From NCBI GenBank assembly GCA_041687755.1, contig JBDNJM010000205.1, positions 1-22,941 of the forward strand: a stretch of DNA of 22,941 bases, given 5' to 3'. The notes under the pieces were generated by a model, which did not search any database, was not told the DNA's origin, and worked only from the letters and a program-made list of their open reading frames with translations. This DNA is from JBDNJM01 sp041687755 (GTDB taxonomy: Bacteria > Planctomycetota > UBA1135 > GCA-002686595). The translations under genes and the position numbers were made by a program. This document shows positions 15,537-22,941 of the stretch, piece after piece (the stretch's first letter is position 1; each line of letters starts with the position of its first letter).

Positions 15537-15908
15537 GTCTCGTCCAGAATGGAGGATAGGCCGAGCAAGTGCACCAGCGCACGGGCCCTGTCGCCAGAGT
15601 CGCGAGTGCCTAGGAGTCGAGGTCCGAGTGCGAATGCGATCCGCCACAGGCCGGGCCCTGAGAATGCCGCGCTTCGACGCCCAGGAGCGCTGATACTCCC
15701 GATACGGTTGAACGGCGCGGAAATGGCCACCGTGCCGGATCCGGAACACCGCTGCCGACTGCTCGGCCGGTGTCCAGCCACACCCAACGTCCGATCCCCC
15801 GGCCCGCAGCCCCGCGGACTCCGTCCTAGCCTCGGCTTCCAGCTAGGCCGAAAGCCCGGGTGGCCCACCCACCTCGCGCGCCCGGCCCACGGTCGGCAGC
15901 GGGGCTCC
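15537..15908. other. Non-coding gap between CLec paralogues 3 and 5
   Basis: These 372 bp carry no ORF with recognisable motifs. They probably contain the 3' end of the upstream transcript and a promoter for the paralogue 5 / TIR / ClpX-like run. I see no convincing promoter boxes, terminator or repeat. Confidence 0.4.
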
Positions 15909-16811
15909 CTAGTTCTGGCCTATCTCCTGGTCCAGCCGCGCACTTGCCGCGCTCGTTCTCAGGCCCAAGTTGCGCGCTCCGCGTGCCTTCCGCTCCGGGT
16001 CCGGACGAGTGGACAGGCAGACGCGGAAGCCGAAGTCCGCGCTATTGCTGGTATCGCTGACGGGTCGACGGCTTGCGGAGGCTGCAGCCAACGCGGGGAA
16101 GCGCCAGGAGCCACCACGGAGGACAGGATCTGTCCAACGCTCGGAAGCCACAGTTTCTTGCCCTACCCCCCAGCCGTCAAGAATCTCGCTCGCCGGATAC
16201 TGACTTCGCGTCTCCCCCTCAAGAGCCTCGTTGAGGCACCACTCCCACACGTTCCCATGCAAGCCATGAAACCCCCATCCATTTGCACACTTTTCACCGA
16301 CGCGGTGGATCCGGTCCCCACTATTGGCTTCATACCACCCTATCTTTTCCAAGGCTGCCTCTCCGTCCCCGTTCGAGTAGTCAGTTTCGCTTCCTGCGCG
16401 ACAAGCGATTTCCCACAACCACTCATGCGGCAAGCTCGCTATCGTGTTTGCGGGCAGCACGCCCACGTTCGTTAACCAGGCACAAAACTTATTCGCAGCG
16501 CTCCGGCTCAGCATTGTGGCTGGGGTGAGATCGATAAAATTGGACCAACTACCAAGGTCACTATAATATTGTCCGAAACCGGAACGCCTTGGACAGCTGC
16601 TGAACTGCGACTGTGTCGTCGGGGAAGTCCCAAGCAGTACATCTTCTTGGACTTCGACCTGCATCCGTGGATATAGGAAGTTGAGATCCCCTCGCGCACC
16701 CACCCGATATATCCCCGCTGGCACCCGCCGGAAGTGCATCGGCAGGCCGCCCGGTAGATCCAAGACGAGGTCGGCCTCCAGACCAGCCCGCTGCCATCCG
16801 GGAGTCGTCAT
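15909..16811 (-). CDS. CLec/FGE-fold protein (target-like 3) with relic variable region
   Basis: The 300-residue protein contains RRVPAGIYRVGARG, ASLPHEWLWEIACRAG, GFHGLHGNVWEWC and VLRGGSWRFPALAAAS ending FGFRVCLSTRP. Its first 30 residues nearly equal those of target 4 (TTPGWQRAGLEADLVLDLPG). The DNA is about 90% alike there and falls off later, so it is a tandem duplicate. GGAG lies 8 bases before ATG 16811, the clearest ribosome site in the locus. Codons 75-110 (about 16480-16600) are noticeably AT-richer than the surroundings. The VR region keeps TR spacing but has many non-adenine differences, so it is no longer, or never was, a TR acceptor. The stop is TAG. It starts 3 bp after a small upstream ORF. 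Confidence 0.85.
   Translation of the reverse strand: MTTPGWQRAGLEADLVLDLPGGLPMHFRRVPAGIYRVGARGDLNFLYPRMQVEVQEDVLLGTSPTTQSQFSSCPRRSGFGQYYSDLGSWSNFIDLTPATMLSRSAANKFCAWLTNVGVLPANTIASLPHEWLWEIACRAGSETDYSNGDGEAALEKIGWYEANSGDRIHRVGEKCANGWGFHGLHGNVWEWCLNEALEGETRSQYPASEILDGWGVGQETVASERWTDPVLRGGSWRFPALAAASASRRPVSDTSNSADFGFRVCLSTRPDPERKARGARNLGLRTSAASARLDQEIGQN
16005..16128 (-). repeat. Relic VR-like segment in paralogue 3
   Basis: The segment aligns to TR without gaps over 124 positions and keeps the GACGCGGAAGCC block and the RGGSW core. The centre differs at many bases that are not TR adenines, unlike VR1, VR2 and VR4. It is therefore shared ancestry or an old VR since overwritten by ordinary mutation. 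Confidence 0.7.
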
Positions 16812-16814
16812 TGT

Positions 16815-17327
16815 TCATTCTCCGTGGAGGTCGACGTGTTTCGCCCAGAGAGCTGCACACGCCGGGCAATAGCACAGGGACGCACCGACTCGTGCGAGCG
16901 CCGCGGAGCCCGCCGCAATGCTCCGGAAGCTACTCGCCAGACGGCATGGGCATGCAGTGGGCTTCGATGCCCCGACCCATCGACCCTCCAGGGCGGCCCC
17001 AGCAGCAAGGCAGCGTCCGGCTCGGCCGCCCCTGGTGCGGCCGGAGTCCATCCGCACCCAGCGTTCGGGCTCCCCGGCCGGCAGGGCCGCTGACTCCGCC
17101 GCAGCCTCTGCCTCCGCCCATGCCGAGAGCCCGCGGCTCCCAGCCCGCCTCAGGCGCCCAGGGGCACCGCCCGCAGCGGCGTCTCCTCCTCCGGGCGCGC
17201 ACGCGATCCAGCCACCCGCTCTCTCTTCCCGCGGGTGCGCAGGCCCGAAGATCGCGCTACGGCCCCTGACTCGCGACAGCTCTAGCGGTTCCGGGTCGGG
17301 CCCGCTCCCCTGGGGCCGAGGCCTCAT
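16815..17327 (-). CDS. Small hypothetical protein between two CLec paralogues
   Basis: The 170-residue ORF has no family I recognise. Its placement argues that it is real: ATG overlaps the TGA of target 4 (ATGA), and its TGA lies 3 bp before the start of paralogue 3. The middle is Ala/Gly/Arg-rich and low in complexity. The C-terminal third is more protein-like, with six cysteines (CPC, then CYCPAC followed by ALWAKHVDLHGE) that could bind a metal. No membrane segment is seen. It could still be a chance ORF in GC-rich DNA. If real, it is co-translated with the lectin paralogues and might be an adaptor. Confidence 0.5.
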   Translation of the reverse strand: MRPRPQGSGPDPEPLELSRVRGRSAIFGPAHPREERAGGWIACAPGGGDAAAGGAPGRLRRAGSRGLSAWAEAEAAAESAALPAGEPERWVRMDSGRTRGGRAGRCLAAGAALEGRWVGASKPTACPCRLASSFRSIAAGSAALARVGASLCYCPACAALWAKHVDLHGE

Positions 17328-18361
17328 GTCTCGCCCCCATCGGACGTTCTGGAAGGCGCCTGCGGCGAGCGCAAGCCGCCCCAGTCCGGCCCGCCGTCCG
17401 CTCCGGCTCCCGGCCTGGGCGCTCGCTGAGGCGTCCCGCCTCGCTCACTGCCCTGTCCATCCGCCTCCGCTTCAAACGGACTGCTCGCTCCGCTCGCCTT
17501 CTGTTCCGGCTCCGGACGGGGGGACAGACAGACGCGGAAGCCGAAGTCCCCGAAGCGGTTAACGGGCTGCACCCCGAAGCGGTAGGCCGAAGCGGCGCAC
17601 GCCGCCGTGCTGTACCCAGAGCCGCCGCGGAGCACCCGCGTGCGTCGACCCCAGAAATCGGCAACGGCTGCGCTCTCTCCTGCTTCCTCGGAATCAAAGC
17701 AGGCGTCCAAGTAGTCGACAACGCGGCGCCTGCCCCGGGTCGCCCCGCCGTGGCGTGTATTCGAGCACCACTCCCACACGTTCCCGTGTAGGTCATGGAA
17801 CCCCCATGCGTTCCCGCGCTTCGCGCCGACTGGATGCGTCCGCCCCTCACTATTCGCTGCGTACCACCCCGTCTCGCCCAAGGACGCCTCTCCATCCCCA
17901 TTCGCGTACTCCGCTTCGCTGCCCGCTTGACAAGCGACCTCCCACAACCACTCATGCGGTAGGCAGGCCACCATCCCTACGGGAACGGCACCAATGTCAG
18001 TCAGCCAACTACAGAAATCGCTCGCTTGGCTCCATGTCAACAAATCTGCTGGTAGCAGATCACTACCGTTGAAGCGGTTCGCGTGGTCGATTCCAGCAGA
18101 CGCCGTCCAGCAGCGGAACTGCGCCTGCGTCACGGGAAAGGTCCCCAGGAACAGCCCCCCGGGAAGCTCCACCTGCATCCTGGGCTCCAAGGCTTCCGCG
18201 ACCCCTCGTGCACCCACCTGATATCTCCCCGGCGGCACACTCCTGAAGTGCATCGGCAGGCCGCCCGGTAGATCCAGAACGAGGTCCGCCTCCAGCCCGG
18301 CCCGTTGCCATCCGGGGGTTGTTTCGGCCCCCTCTGCCTTGCCGCCTTCGTCTTGCTTCAT
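17324..18361 (-). CDS. DGR target protein 4: remote FGE/CLec-fold variable protein coupled to the SLOG-TM gene
   Basis: The 345-residue protein contains PPGRYQVGARG, LFLGTFPVTQAQF, CLPHEWLWEVACQAGSEAEYANGDG (in two blocks), GFHDLHGNVWEWCSN and TRVLRGGS followed by VR4, ending GFRVCLSPRP. A roughly 60-residue polar, disordered-looking tail follows. The start is the ATG at 18361, within an ATGA overlap with the SLOG-TM stop. An ATG at 18409 would overlap further and lacks homology. The 128-bp VR4 shows that the RT near 4 kb has acted on a gene about 14 kb away. Its partner is a membrane SLOG protein, unlike target 2, whose partner is a Roc GTPase. No FGE catalytic cysteine pair is evident. Confidence 0.92.
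   Translation of the reverse strand: MKQDEGGKAEGAETTPGWQRAGLEADLVLDLPGGLPMHFRSVPPGRYQVGARGVAEALEPRMQVELPGGLFLGTFPVTQAQFRCWTASAGIDHANRFNGSDLLPADLLTWSQASDFCSWLTDIGAVPVGMVACLPHEWLWEVACQAGSEAEYANGDGEASLGETGWYAANSEGRTHPVGAKRGNAWGFHDLHGNVWEWCSNTRHGGATRGRRRVVDYLDACFDSEEAGESAAVADFWGRRTRVLRGGSGYSTAACAASAYRFGVQPVNRFGDFGFRVCLSPRPEPEQKASGASSPFEAEADGQGSERGGTPQRAPRPGAGADGGPDWGGLRSPQAPSRTSDGGET
17516..17643 (-). repeat. Variable repeat VR4 (in remote DGR target 4)
   Basis: This is the longest match to TR (128 bp, ungapped). By eye there are 15 substitutions at coding-strand TR adenines plus two others. One is G to A (turning a variable Asp into Asn). The other is T to G, which changes the Trp of RGGSW to Gly. 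Asn codons become Tyr, Ser, Cys, Phe and Asp. The two non-adenine changes suggest it was last rewritten longer ago than VR1 and VR2, or that the RT has slight leakiness. Confidence 0.93.
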
Positions 18362-20844
18362 CCCGGCAGGAACGGCTCGAGCGGCCGCGTTCGGTGCAGG
18401 ATCAACCACTCCGCGTTCTCGTCCAACGCCTCCCCGGCCAGGATCGCCAAGAGTTCCTGGATCTCGGCCAACAGCTCGTCGCGGCGGGGCTGCAGAGCGG
18501 GGTCCGCGCTGGCCTCCTCGAAGCGCTCAAGCAGCTCGGTCAGGCGCCGGTCGGCACCGTCGTACAGGGCTTCGAGAGCCGCGTACTGGCGGGCGTGCTC
18601 GCCGTGGAAGTTGCGCTCACTCCAGGCCAGGCCCAGGGCACCGGAGAGCAGCACCGCGCCGGTCAGGATGATCCACCAGTCATGCCAGTTCGGTAGGAAG
18701 ACCCTGTCGCCGCCCAAGACGTGCGGGAGGTAGAACACGACGGAGCCGAAGACCAAGGCATAGCCCCAGAGGAGTGGCCGGCGGAAGAGCCATCGAAGCA
18801 GGCCTCCTCCCGCATCGTGCGCACGGGCGTGGTCTGCCGGAGGCTGAGCAGCCCCCCAAGCCATCAGCGAGAGGCCCGGAAGCAGTAGGAACGAGGCGAG
18901 CCGCGCCGGGTGCAGCCCGATCTCGTGGTGGAGCAAGGGCGATAGCTCGGAGAGCAGCTTCAAGAAGATGTTGACGAGGCCTACGGCGGAAGCTCCCCAG
19001 GCCCAGTGGTGCCAAAAGTTCTGCTTGGCCCTGAAGCTCAGGTGCTTGGCGCCCGCGAACTCGAGCTGGCCGCGGACCCACGTTTCGTGGACGCTGCGCA
19101 GAAGATCTTGTTGCAGACTAGGATTGGCCTCAGCGAGCGATCGGAAGTCCCGGGTCCATCGACCTGCGGGCTCGAAGGGACCGGTCACGGCCTGACGGAT
19201 CCAGTTCAACTCGGCTCGCTGGCGCTGCATGTACTGGGCCGAAGCCGGGCCGGTCAGGCCCGCGAGGCACAAGTGGATCTGCACCCGCAGCCCCTCGGTG
19301 ACGGCGCGCAGGTCGTAGCGGCGGCGCTCCACACCCTCCGACCGATAGCGCTGGAACTGCAGCGCCGAGTACAGCAGCGCGCCCAGGCAAAGGACCAGCA
19401 AGAGTACTTGGGCCCAGCCCGCCGGGTGCTGGACCAGCAGGGCTGGATGATCGTGGTCCAAGGGCTCCGAGACCCAGTGCTCGTAGGCACCCAAAGCCAA
19501 GGCGGAGACGAACACGCTGCCCAGCAGTCGCAACATCAAGGCCGAACGCCGCCGGTCCAAGTTTGCCGCCACATCAGCCGCCCGCCGGCGAAGCCGGGCC
19601 GGACCCTCTAGCGCGGCCAGCGTATTCGCCATTTCGGACGAGGCGCGGATTCGGTCGACCCGCGCTGGGTCTCCCCTTCGGCCGAGCAGCGAGTCCAACT
19701 CGCCAGTCTGGCGAGCGAGGAGGTTCTCCCGATCGGTAGAGCGGAGCTCCTCGGATCCCGCGGCGGCCCACGACTCCAAGTCTTCGGCCATGTTCCGGAA
19801 CAGCTCGACCCCGTCCTCCTGCCAGCGAAGACTGTTATCCGGCGTGGCCACTGGATCCTGTCTGCGACTCCAGCGCACGTGAAGAGGCAGTCCGACCTGG
19901 CGCAGCAGCTTTTGCGCCAGCGTGCGCTCCACTGGCGGATAGGGGGCAAGGTCGAACGGGTGGAGGAGCGCCATGGCCGGGTGGACCGCCCGGTCTGACT
20001 CGCCGTCCAACACGAGGTGCAGCACAGGCCCGTTGTCCGCCCATCCGATCCCGGGCGGCGCCGCAAGGAGGCCATCGCTCACCCCGCGACGTTTGGCGGC
20101 GACGATCGCCTCGGCGCCGGCGTCATGGAGCTCGAAGCGCCGATGCTTGTGTCCCTCTAAGGATGGGCAAGCGGCCACCAAGAGGTCGCTGCGCGTGGCG
20201 ATGTACTCTCCCGCAGCTCGATAGCGATAGCGCCGCGAGCGAACACCCGAGGCGTCCCGGCGCTCAAGATCGAGTTCGGGATCGGGATCGCTCGTGCGAA
20301 TTGGCGCCATCTCGACCTCGAACATATCGCGGTCCGCATCAAACCCTTCCTGACGCCGAATCTCCCCGACAAGGCTGTGGTATCGGGAGACATGGGCTTG
20401 GCGCAAGGTCTCGTCTCCTTCGGAAGGCGAGAAGGTGGAAGCGCGCTCGTAAACCCCCACAGGGAAGGGCAAGACGGCGCGCACGAACGTCCGCCCCCCT
20501 GTCCTAGACGCCTTCGCGCGATCGAGCGCGAGCTCGGCGAGCAGCGTGTCGACTCCGGGCGCCAACGAGCTGAGCACGACCACGGTCGTCTCCTCCAGTC
20601 CGAGTCCAGCCGGGCAAGGACCAGCCGGGCACTTCGCGTCGTGCCGGTCCTCGAAGCGACCAGAATGGAGACACAGGTGCCCTTGCTCTGGCCGCGCCCG
20701 CACCCAGTCCAGGACAGCCAAGAAGCGCTCCCGAAGCGCCACGACCTGGGCTCCGAGATCTTCCAGGGCCTCTGGCCTGGGGTCGTAGCCCGGGAAGCGC
20801 ATCGTTCCGGAGATGCCGATGATGAATTCGGGGCGGTCGAGCAT
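18358..20844 (-). CDS. SLOG-domain protein with about six transmembrane segments (putative membrane effector)
   Basis: The 828-residue protein has an N-terminal Rossmann-like SLOG (DprA/LOG) region: FIIGISGTMRF (7-17), VVVLSSLAPGVDTLLAELAL (88-107), AVLPFPVGVYER (123-134) and YIATRSDLLVAACP (214-227). These are the signatures of proteins that sense or process nucleotide-derived ligands. Hydrophobic segments follow at about 437-454, 477-496, 612-634, 648-666, 690-710 and 722-741. The C-terminal helix ends ALDENAEWLILHRTRPLEP, a pattern I associate with SLATT-like or related two-TM conflict effectors. SLOG plus membrane domains are known from nucleotide-activated defence systems in which the membrane part permeabilises the cell. 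The last 4 bp overlap the start of DGR target 4, so the two are probably made in fixed ratio. Confidence 0.85.
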   Translation of the reverse strand: MLDRPEFIIGISGTMRFPGYDPRPEALEDLGAQVVALRERFLAVLDWVRARPEQGHLCLHSGRFEDRHDAKCPAGPCPAGLGLEETTVVVLSSLAPGVDTLLAELALDRAKASRTGGRTFVRAVLPFPVGVYERASTFSPSEGDETLRQAHVSRYHSLVGEIRRQEGFDADRDMFEVEMAPIRTSDPDPELDLERRDASGVRSRRYRYRAAGEYIATRSDLLVAACPSLEGHKHRRFELHDAGAEAIVAAKRRGVSDGLLAAPPGIGWADNGPVLHLVLDGESDRAVHPAMALLHPFDLAPYPPVERTLAQKLLRQVGLPLHVRWSRRQDPVATPDNSLRWQEDGVELFRNMAEDLESWAAAGSEELRSTDRENLLARQTGELDSLLGRRGDPARVDRIRASSEMANTLAALEGPARLRRRAADVAANLDRRRSALMLRLLGSVFVSALALGAYEHWVSEPLDHDHPALLVQHPAGWAQVLLLVLCLGALLYSALQFQRYRSEGVERRRYDLRAVTEGLRVQIHLCLAGLTGPASAQYMQRQRAELNWIRQAVTGPFEPAGRWTRDFRSLAEANPSLQQDLLRSVHETWVRGQLEFAGAKHLSFRAKQNFWHHWAWGASAVGLVNIFLKLLSELSPLLHHEIGLHPARLASFLLLPGLSLMAWGAAQPPADHARAHDAGGGLLRWLFRRPLLWGYALVFGSVVFYLPHVLGGDRVFLPNWHDWWIILTGAVLLSGALGLAWSERNFHGEHARQYAALEALYDGADRRLTELLERFEEASADPALQPRRDELLAEIQELLAILAGEALDENAEWLILHRTRPLEPFLPG

Positions 20845-21166
20845 TTTAGAAGCGTGCCATTGCTGCCAGAGGAGACGTCCTCCGCGGCTGGAGGACTGGC
20901 TCTACGTGCGAGAATCCCAGGCCATTCCACCCGAATCTAACGGCTCGTGCTCGCGATCAGAGTCATTCACCCGACGGATACTGCAGCCTAGGTACCCGAC
21001 GCCGGGTTTCACGCGGAGAGCCGCCCCCCCATACCAGGCTTCGCTCGGGAGCCCTGGGCCATTCGCCAGGGCGCGGATGCACGCGCTCTGCGGGCCCGGT
21101 GGCGTCGACTACCCTTGTCGCCACGCAAGCCGAACGCCCTCCCAGCCGTTCCAAGTCCTCCAACCC
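20845..21166. other. Divergent intergenic region between the SLOG-TM and PAQR genes
   Basis: These 322 bp separate the leftward SLOG-TM gene from the rightward PAQR gene, so they must hold both promoters. I cannot identify boxes or operators with confidence. An open plus-strand extension upstream of the PAQR start lacks homology and is taken as non-coding. Confidence 0.5.
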
Positions 21167-21865
21167 ATGCCGCCCCGCTCCATCCCCGGCTTCCACGAGC
21201 CCTTCAACGCGATCAGCCACCTGGCCGGCGCCCTCGTGTTCGCCCTGCTCTCGATTTGGCTGATCCGCAGCGCCCGCGGGGAAGCCTGGCGCGTCGTGAC
21301 CTACGCCGTCTACGCGTTCGGCACCGTGTTCCTGCTCAGCATGAGCGGCGTCTACCACATGCTCGCGGAGGGCAGCCCCGCCCGCAGCGTGCTCGGGCGA
21401 CTCGACCTCGCCGGCATCTTCCTGCTGATCGTCTCGACGCACACGCCTGTCCAAGCGATGTTCTTCCGCGGCGCCGCACGCCGACTCGTGCTCGCGGTCA
21501 TGTGGGCCATCGCCATTATCGGCATCGTGCTGTTCAGCGTGTTCTACGGCTCCCTCGCCGGCGGCCTCAAGAACGGCACGTTCCTTGCCCTCGGCTGGAT
21601 CGCCGGCACTTTCGGGCTGATCATCTGGAAGCGTTTTGGCTGGCGGCGCGTGCGCCTGCTCGTCCTCGGCGGCCTGGTCTATACCATCGGAGCCATCATC
21701 CTCGGCCTAGAGCGGCCGACCTTGATTCCTGGCGTCTTTGGCAGCCACGAGATCTGGCATATCGCCGTCATCGTCGCCCTCACCCTGCACTGGCGCTTCC
21801 TGTTCCAGAACGCCCACCTACAGCTCGGCGGCCTCGCGCCGCACCATCTAGACCCCGCCGTCTGA
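21167..21865 (+). CDS. PAQR / hemolysin III (YqfA)-family membrane protein
   Basis: The 232-residue protein begins IPGFHEPFNAISHLAGALVF in pieces typical of the family (E-P-x-N-x-x-S-H). It has about seven transmembrane segments and the conserved Ser/His set: SMSGVYHM, LDLAGIFLLIVSTHTPV, and the terminal SHEIWHIAVI. These correspond to the putative metal-binding residues of the PAQR/CREST superfamily. Bacterial members act in membrane homeostasis, and the exact substrate is uncertain. ATG 21167 is chosen because it gives the canonical N-terminus. An open frame continues upstream to 20813 without homology. The next gene follows after 4 bp, so the two form an operon. It looks like ordinary genome bordering the DGR island. 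Confidence 0.9.
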   Translation: MPPRSIPGFHEPFNAISHLAGALVFALLSIWLIRSARGEAWRVVTYAVYAFGTVFLLSMSGVYHMLAEGSPARSVLGRLDLAGIFLLIVSTHTPVQAMFFRGAARRLVLAVMWAIAIIGIVLFSVFYGSLAGGLKNGTFLALGWIAGTFGLIIWKRFGWRRVRLLVLGGLVYTIGAIILGLERPTLIPGVFGSHEIWHIAVIVALTLHWRFLFQNAHLQLGGLAPHHLDPAV

Positions 21866-21869
21866 CCCC

Positions 21870-22415
21870 ATGCGTACCCACCTGCACGTTCTTCACGTCC
21901 TTCTTCTCGGCGCCCTCACCGCCTGCAGCTCGACCGTCGCGAACCGCGAGCCCCTAGGCGAGCGCTTCCCCACCGTCTCAGGCGAGTCCCTGCAACAGGT
22001 CCCGGTCACGCTCCCCGACGATCTCGCCGGCGCCCCCGCGGTGCTGCTCGCGGGGTACGTCCAAGACGCGCAGTTCGACGCCGACCGGTGGCTCATCGGC
22101 CTGCTGCAAATGCCGCTCCCCGTGCAGGTCCGCGAGGTTCCCACGATCAAAGGCCTGTTCGTGCGCAACCTCTCCCGCGTGATCGACAACGGCATGCGCA
22201 AGGGCATCCCGGAAGAAGACTGGGCCTCGGTCGTCACCGTCTATGGCCGCGGCGCGATGGACATCGTTGCGTTCACGGGCAGCGAACTTCCCCGCAACAT
22301 CCGCGTCCTGTTGCTCGACGCCGAGGGCCGCGTCGTCTGGTTCCACGATCGCGGATTCTCCGCGGCCAAGCTGATCGAGCTAGAGTCCGCCGCGCGCTCC
22401 CTGCTCGAAGACTGA
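21870..22415 (+). CDS. Putative lipoprotein, possibly thioredoxin-like fold
   Basis: The 181-residue protein starts with a lipoprotein signal (VLLLGALTAC, lipobox Cys at residue 19). The mature part has alternating strands and helices: APAVLLAGYVQDAQFD, VREVPTIKGLF, IRVLLLDAEGRVVWFHDRGF. This order recalls the Atp10/AhpC-type thioredoxin-like folds, but no CxxC redox motif is present. Confidence is low for the fold and high for the gene. It starts 4 bp after the PAQR gene, so it is co-transcribed. It is probably anchored in a membrane facing the periplasm. Confidence 0.85.
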   Translation: MRTHLHVLHVLLLGALTACSSTVANREPLGERFPTVSGESLQQVPVTLPDDLAGAPAVLLAGYVQDAQFDADRWLIGLLQMPLPVQVREVPTIKGLFVRNLSRVIDNGMRKGIPEEDWASVVTVYGRGAMDIVAFTGSELPRNIRVLLLDAEGRVVWFHDRGFSAAKLIELESAARSLLED

Positions 22416-22753
<338 letters not shown>

Positions 22754-22941
22754 ATGCGCGCCACGACCCTACTTCGCAGCCGGATTTCGGTCCAAGACCT
22801 GTTCGTTCGCGACTCGTGCGCAGAGCCCCGCGGGCTCGTCGTGGACGTGGTGCCTGCCCGTGGTAAGGCCAGGTGCTCGGAATGCGGCGCGGTGGCAGCG
22901 GGCATCAAGGATCGCCGGGAGCGTCGCTGGCGCGCTCCGGA
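22754..22941 (+). CDS. ISL3-family transposase, N-terminal part (runs off the window)
   Basis: The open frame from ATG 22754 continues to the window edge (62 codons) without a stop. It reads ...LVVDVVPARGKARCSECG, then AVAAGIKDRRERRWRAP. The CxxC zinc-ribbon half, followed by a basic RRRWR-like motif, is the N-terminal DNA-binding region of ISL3-type transposases. The catalytic domain lies outside the window, so intactness is unknown. Its position beside the DGR/conflict island is consistent with, but does not prove, transfer by mobile elements. Confidence 0.75.
   Translation, partial: MRATTLLRSRISVQDLFVRDSCAEPRGLVVDVVPARGKARCSECGAVAAGIKDRRERRWRAP

Noticed and set aside
14408..15559. Plus-strand ORF of 383 codons
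   Set aside because: Antisense to paralogue 5 and the start of the TIR gene; Pro/Arg/Ser-rich without motifs.
2189..17643. The repeated 120-128 bp segments as a CRISPR array or IS ends
   Set aside because: Copies are kilobases apart, in the same orientation, inside genes, and vary only at template adenines; this is the DGR TR/VR pattern.
2165..18361. Targets as genuine formylglycine-generating enzymes
   Set aside because: The cysteines expected in the C-terminal active site are not seen and the region is DGR-hypervariable; ligand-binding CLec use is likelier.
20813..21166. N-terminal extension of the PAQR protein
   Set aside because: No homology; the canonical family N-terminus starts at ATG 21167, and the extension would overlap the start of the divergent gene.

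Overview
The window is GC-rich bacterial DNA. The only taxonomic clue is the FG-GAP protein at the left end. Its tail (an 'LHHAALV...' stretch and a terminal 'APLTISP') resembles secreted FG-GAP proteins I associate with Planctomycetota, so a planctomycete is my best guess, as an inference. From about 1.9 to 20.8 kb every gene I can support is on the minus strand, in tight head-to-tail runs with 4-8 bp overlaps. The two flanks look like ordinary genome: the FG-GAP protein on the left, and on the right a plus-strand PAQR/hemolysin-III-like membrane protein, a lipoprotein, a hexanucleotide microsatellite and the start of an ISL3-type transposase.

The core is a diversity-generating retroelement (DGR). 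In transcription order on the minus strand it reads: LRR-Roc-COR protein (9433-6071), CLec/FGE target 2 with VR2 (6078-4891), HRDC accessory protein (4861-4385), DGR reverse transcriptase (4388-3309), template repeat TR (3393-3266), then CLec/FGE target 1 with VR1 (3112-2165). A third TR-derived copy, VR4, lies about 14 kb away in CLec/FGE target 4 (18361-17324). Aligned by eye, VR1 and VR2 differ from TR at 13 and 16 positions, every one an adenine of the coding-strand TR. VR4 differs at 15 adenines plus two other bases. This is the signature of adenine-specific mutagenic retrohoming.

The DGR is embedded in genes that look like NLR-type or conflict-system receptors and effectors. They are two LRR-Roc-COR proteins (one with a clear C-terminal TIR domain, one with a divergent TIR-like end), a ClpX-like AAA+ unfoldase, and a SLOG-domain protein with about six membrane segments. 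Two of the three DGR targets start inside the stop region of a putative effector gene: Roc with target 2 (8 bp overlap) and SLOG-TM with target 4 (ATGA overlap). My inference is that the variable C-type-lectin modules are rapidly evolving sensors, translationally coupled to different signalling or effector partners and diversified by one shared reverse transcriptase.

Two further CLec paralogues (15909-16811 and 14538-15536) do not match TR base by base. One keeps a relic VR and the other has an in-frame TGA at its lectin core. The ClpX-like gene has an in-frame TAG just after its pore loop, and target 1 has a TAG in its tail where its paralogue has Glu. No rRNA, tRNA or CRISPR array was recognised by eye.
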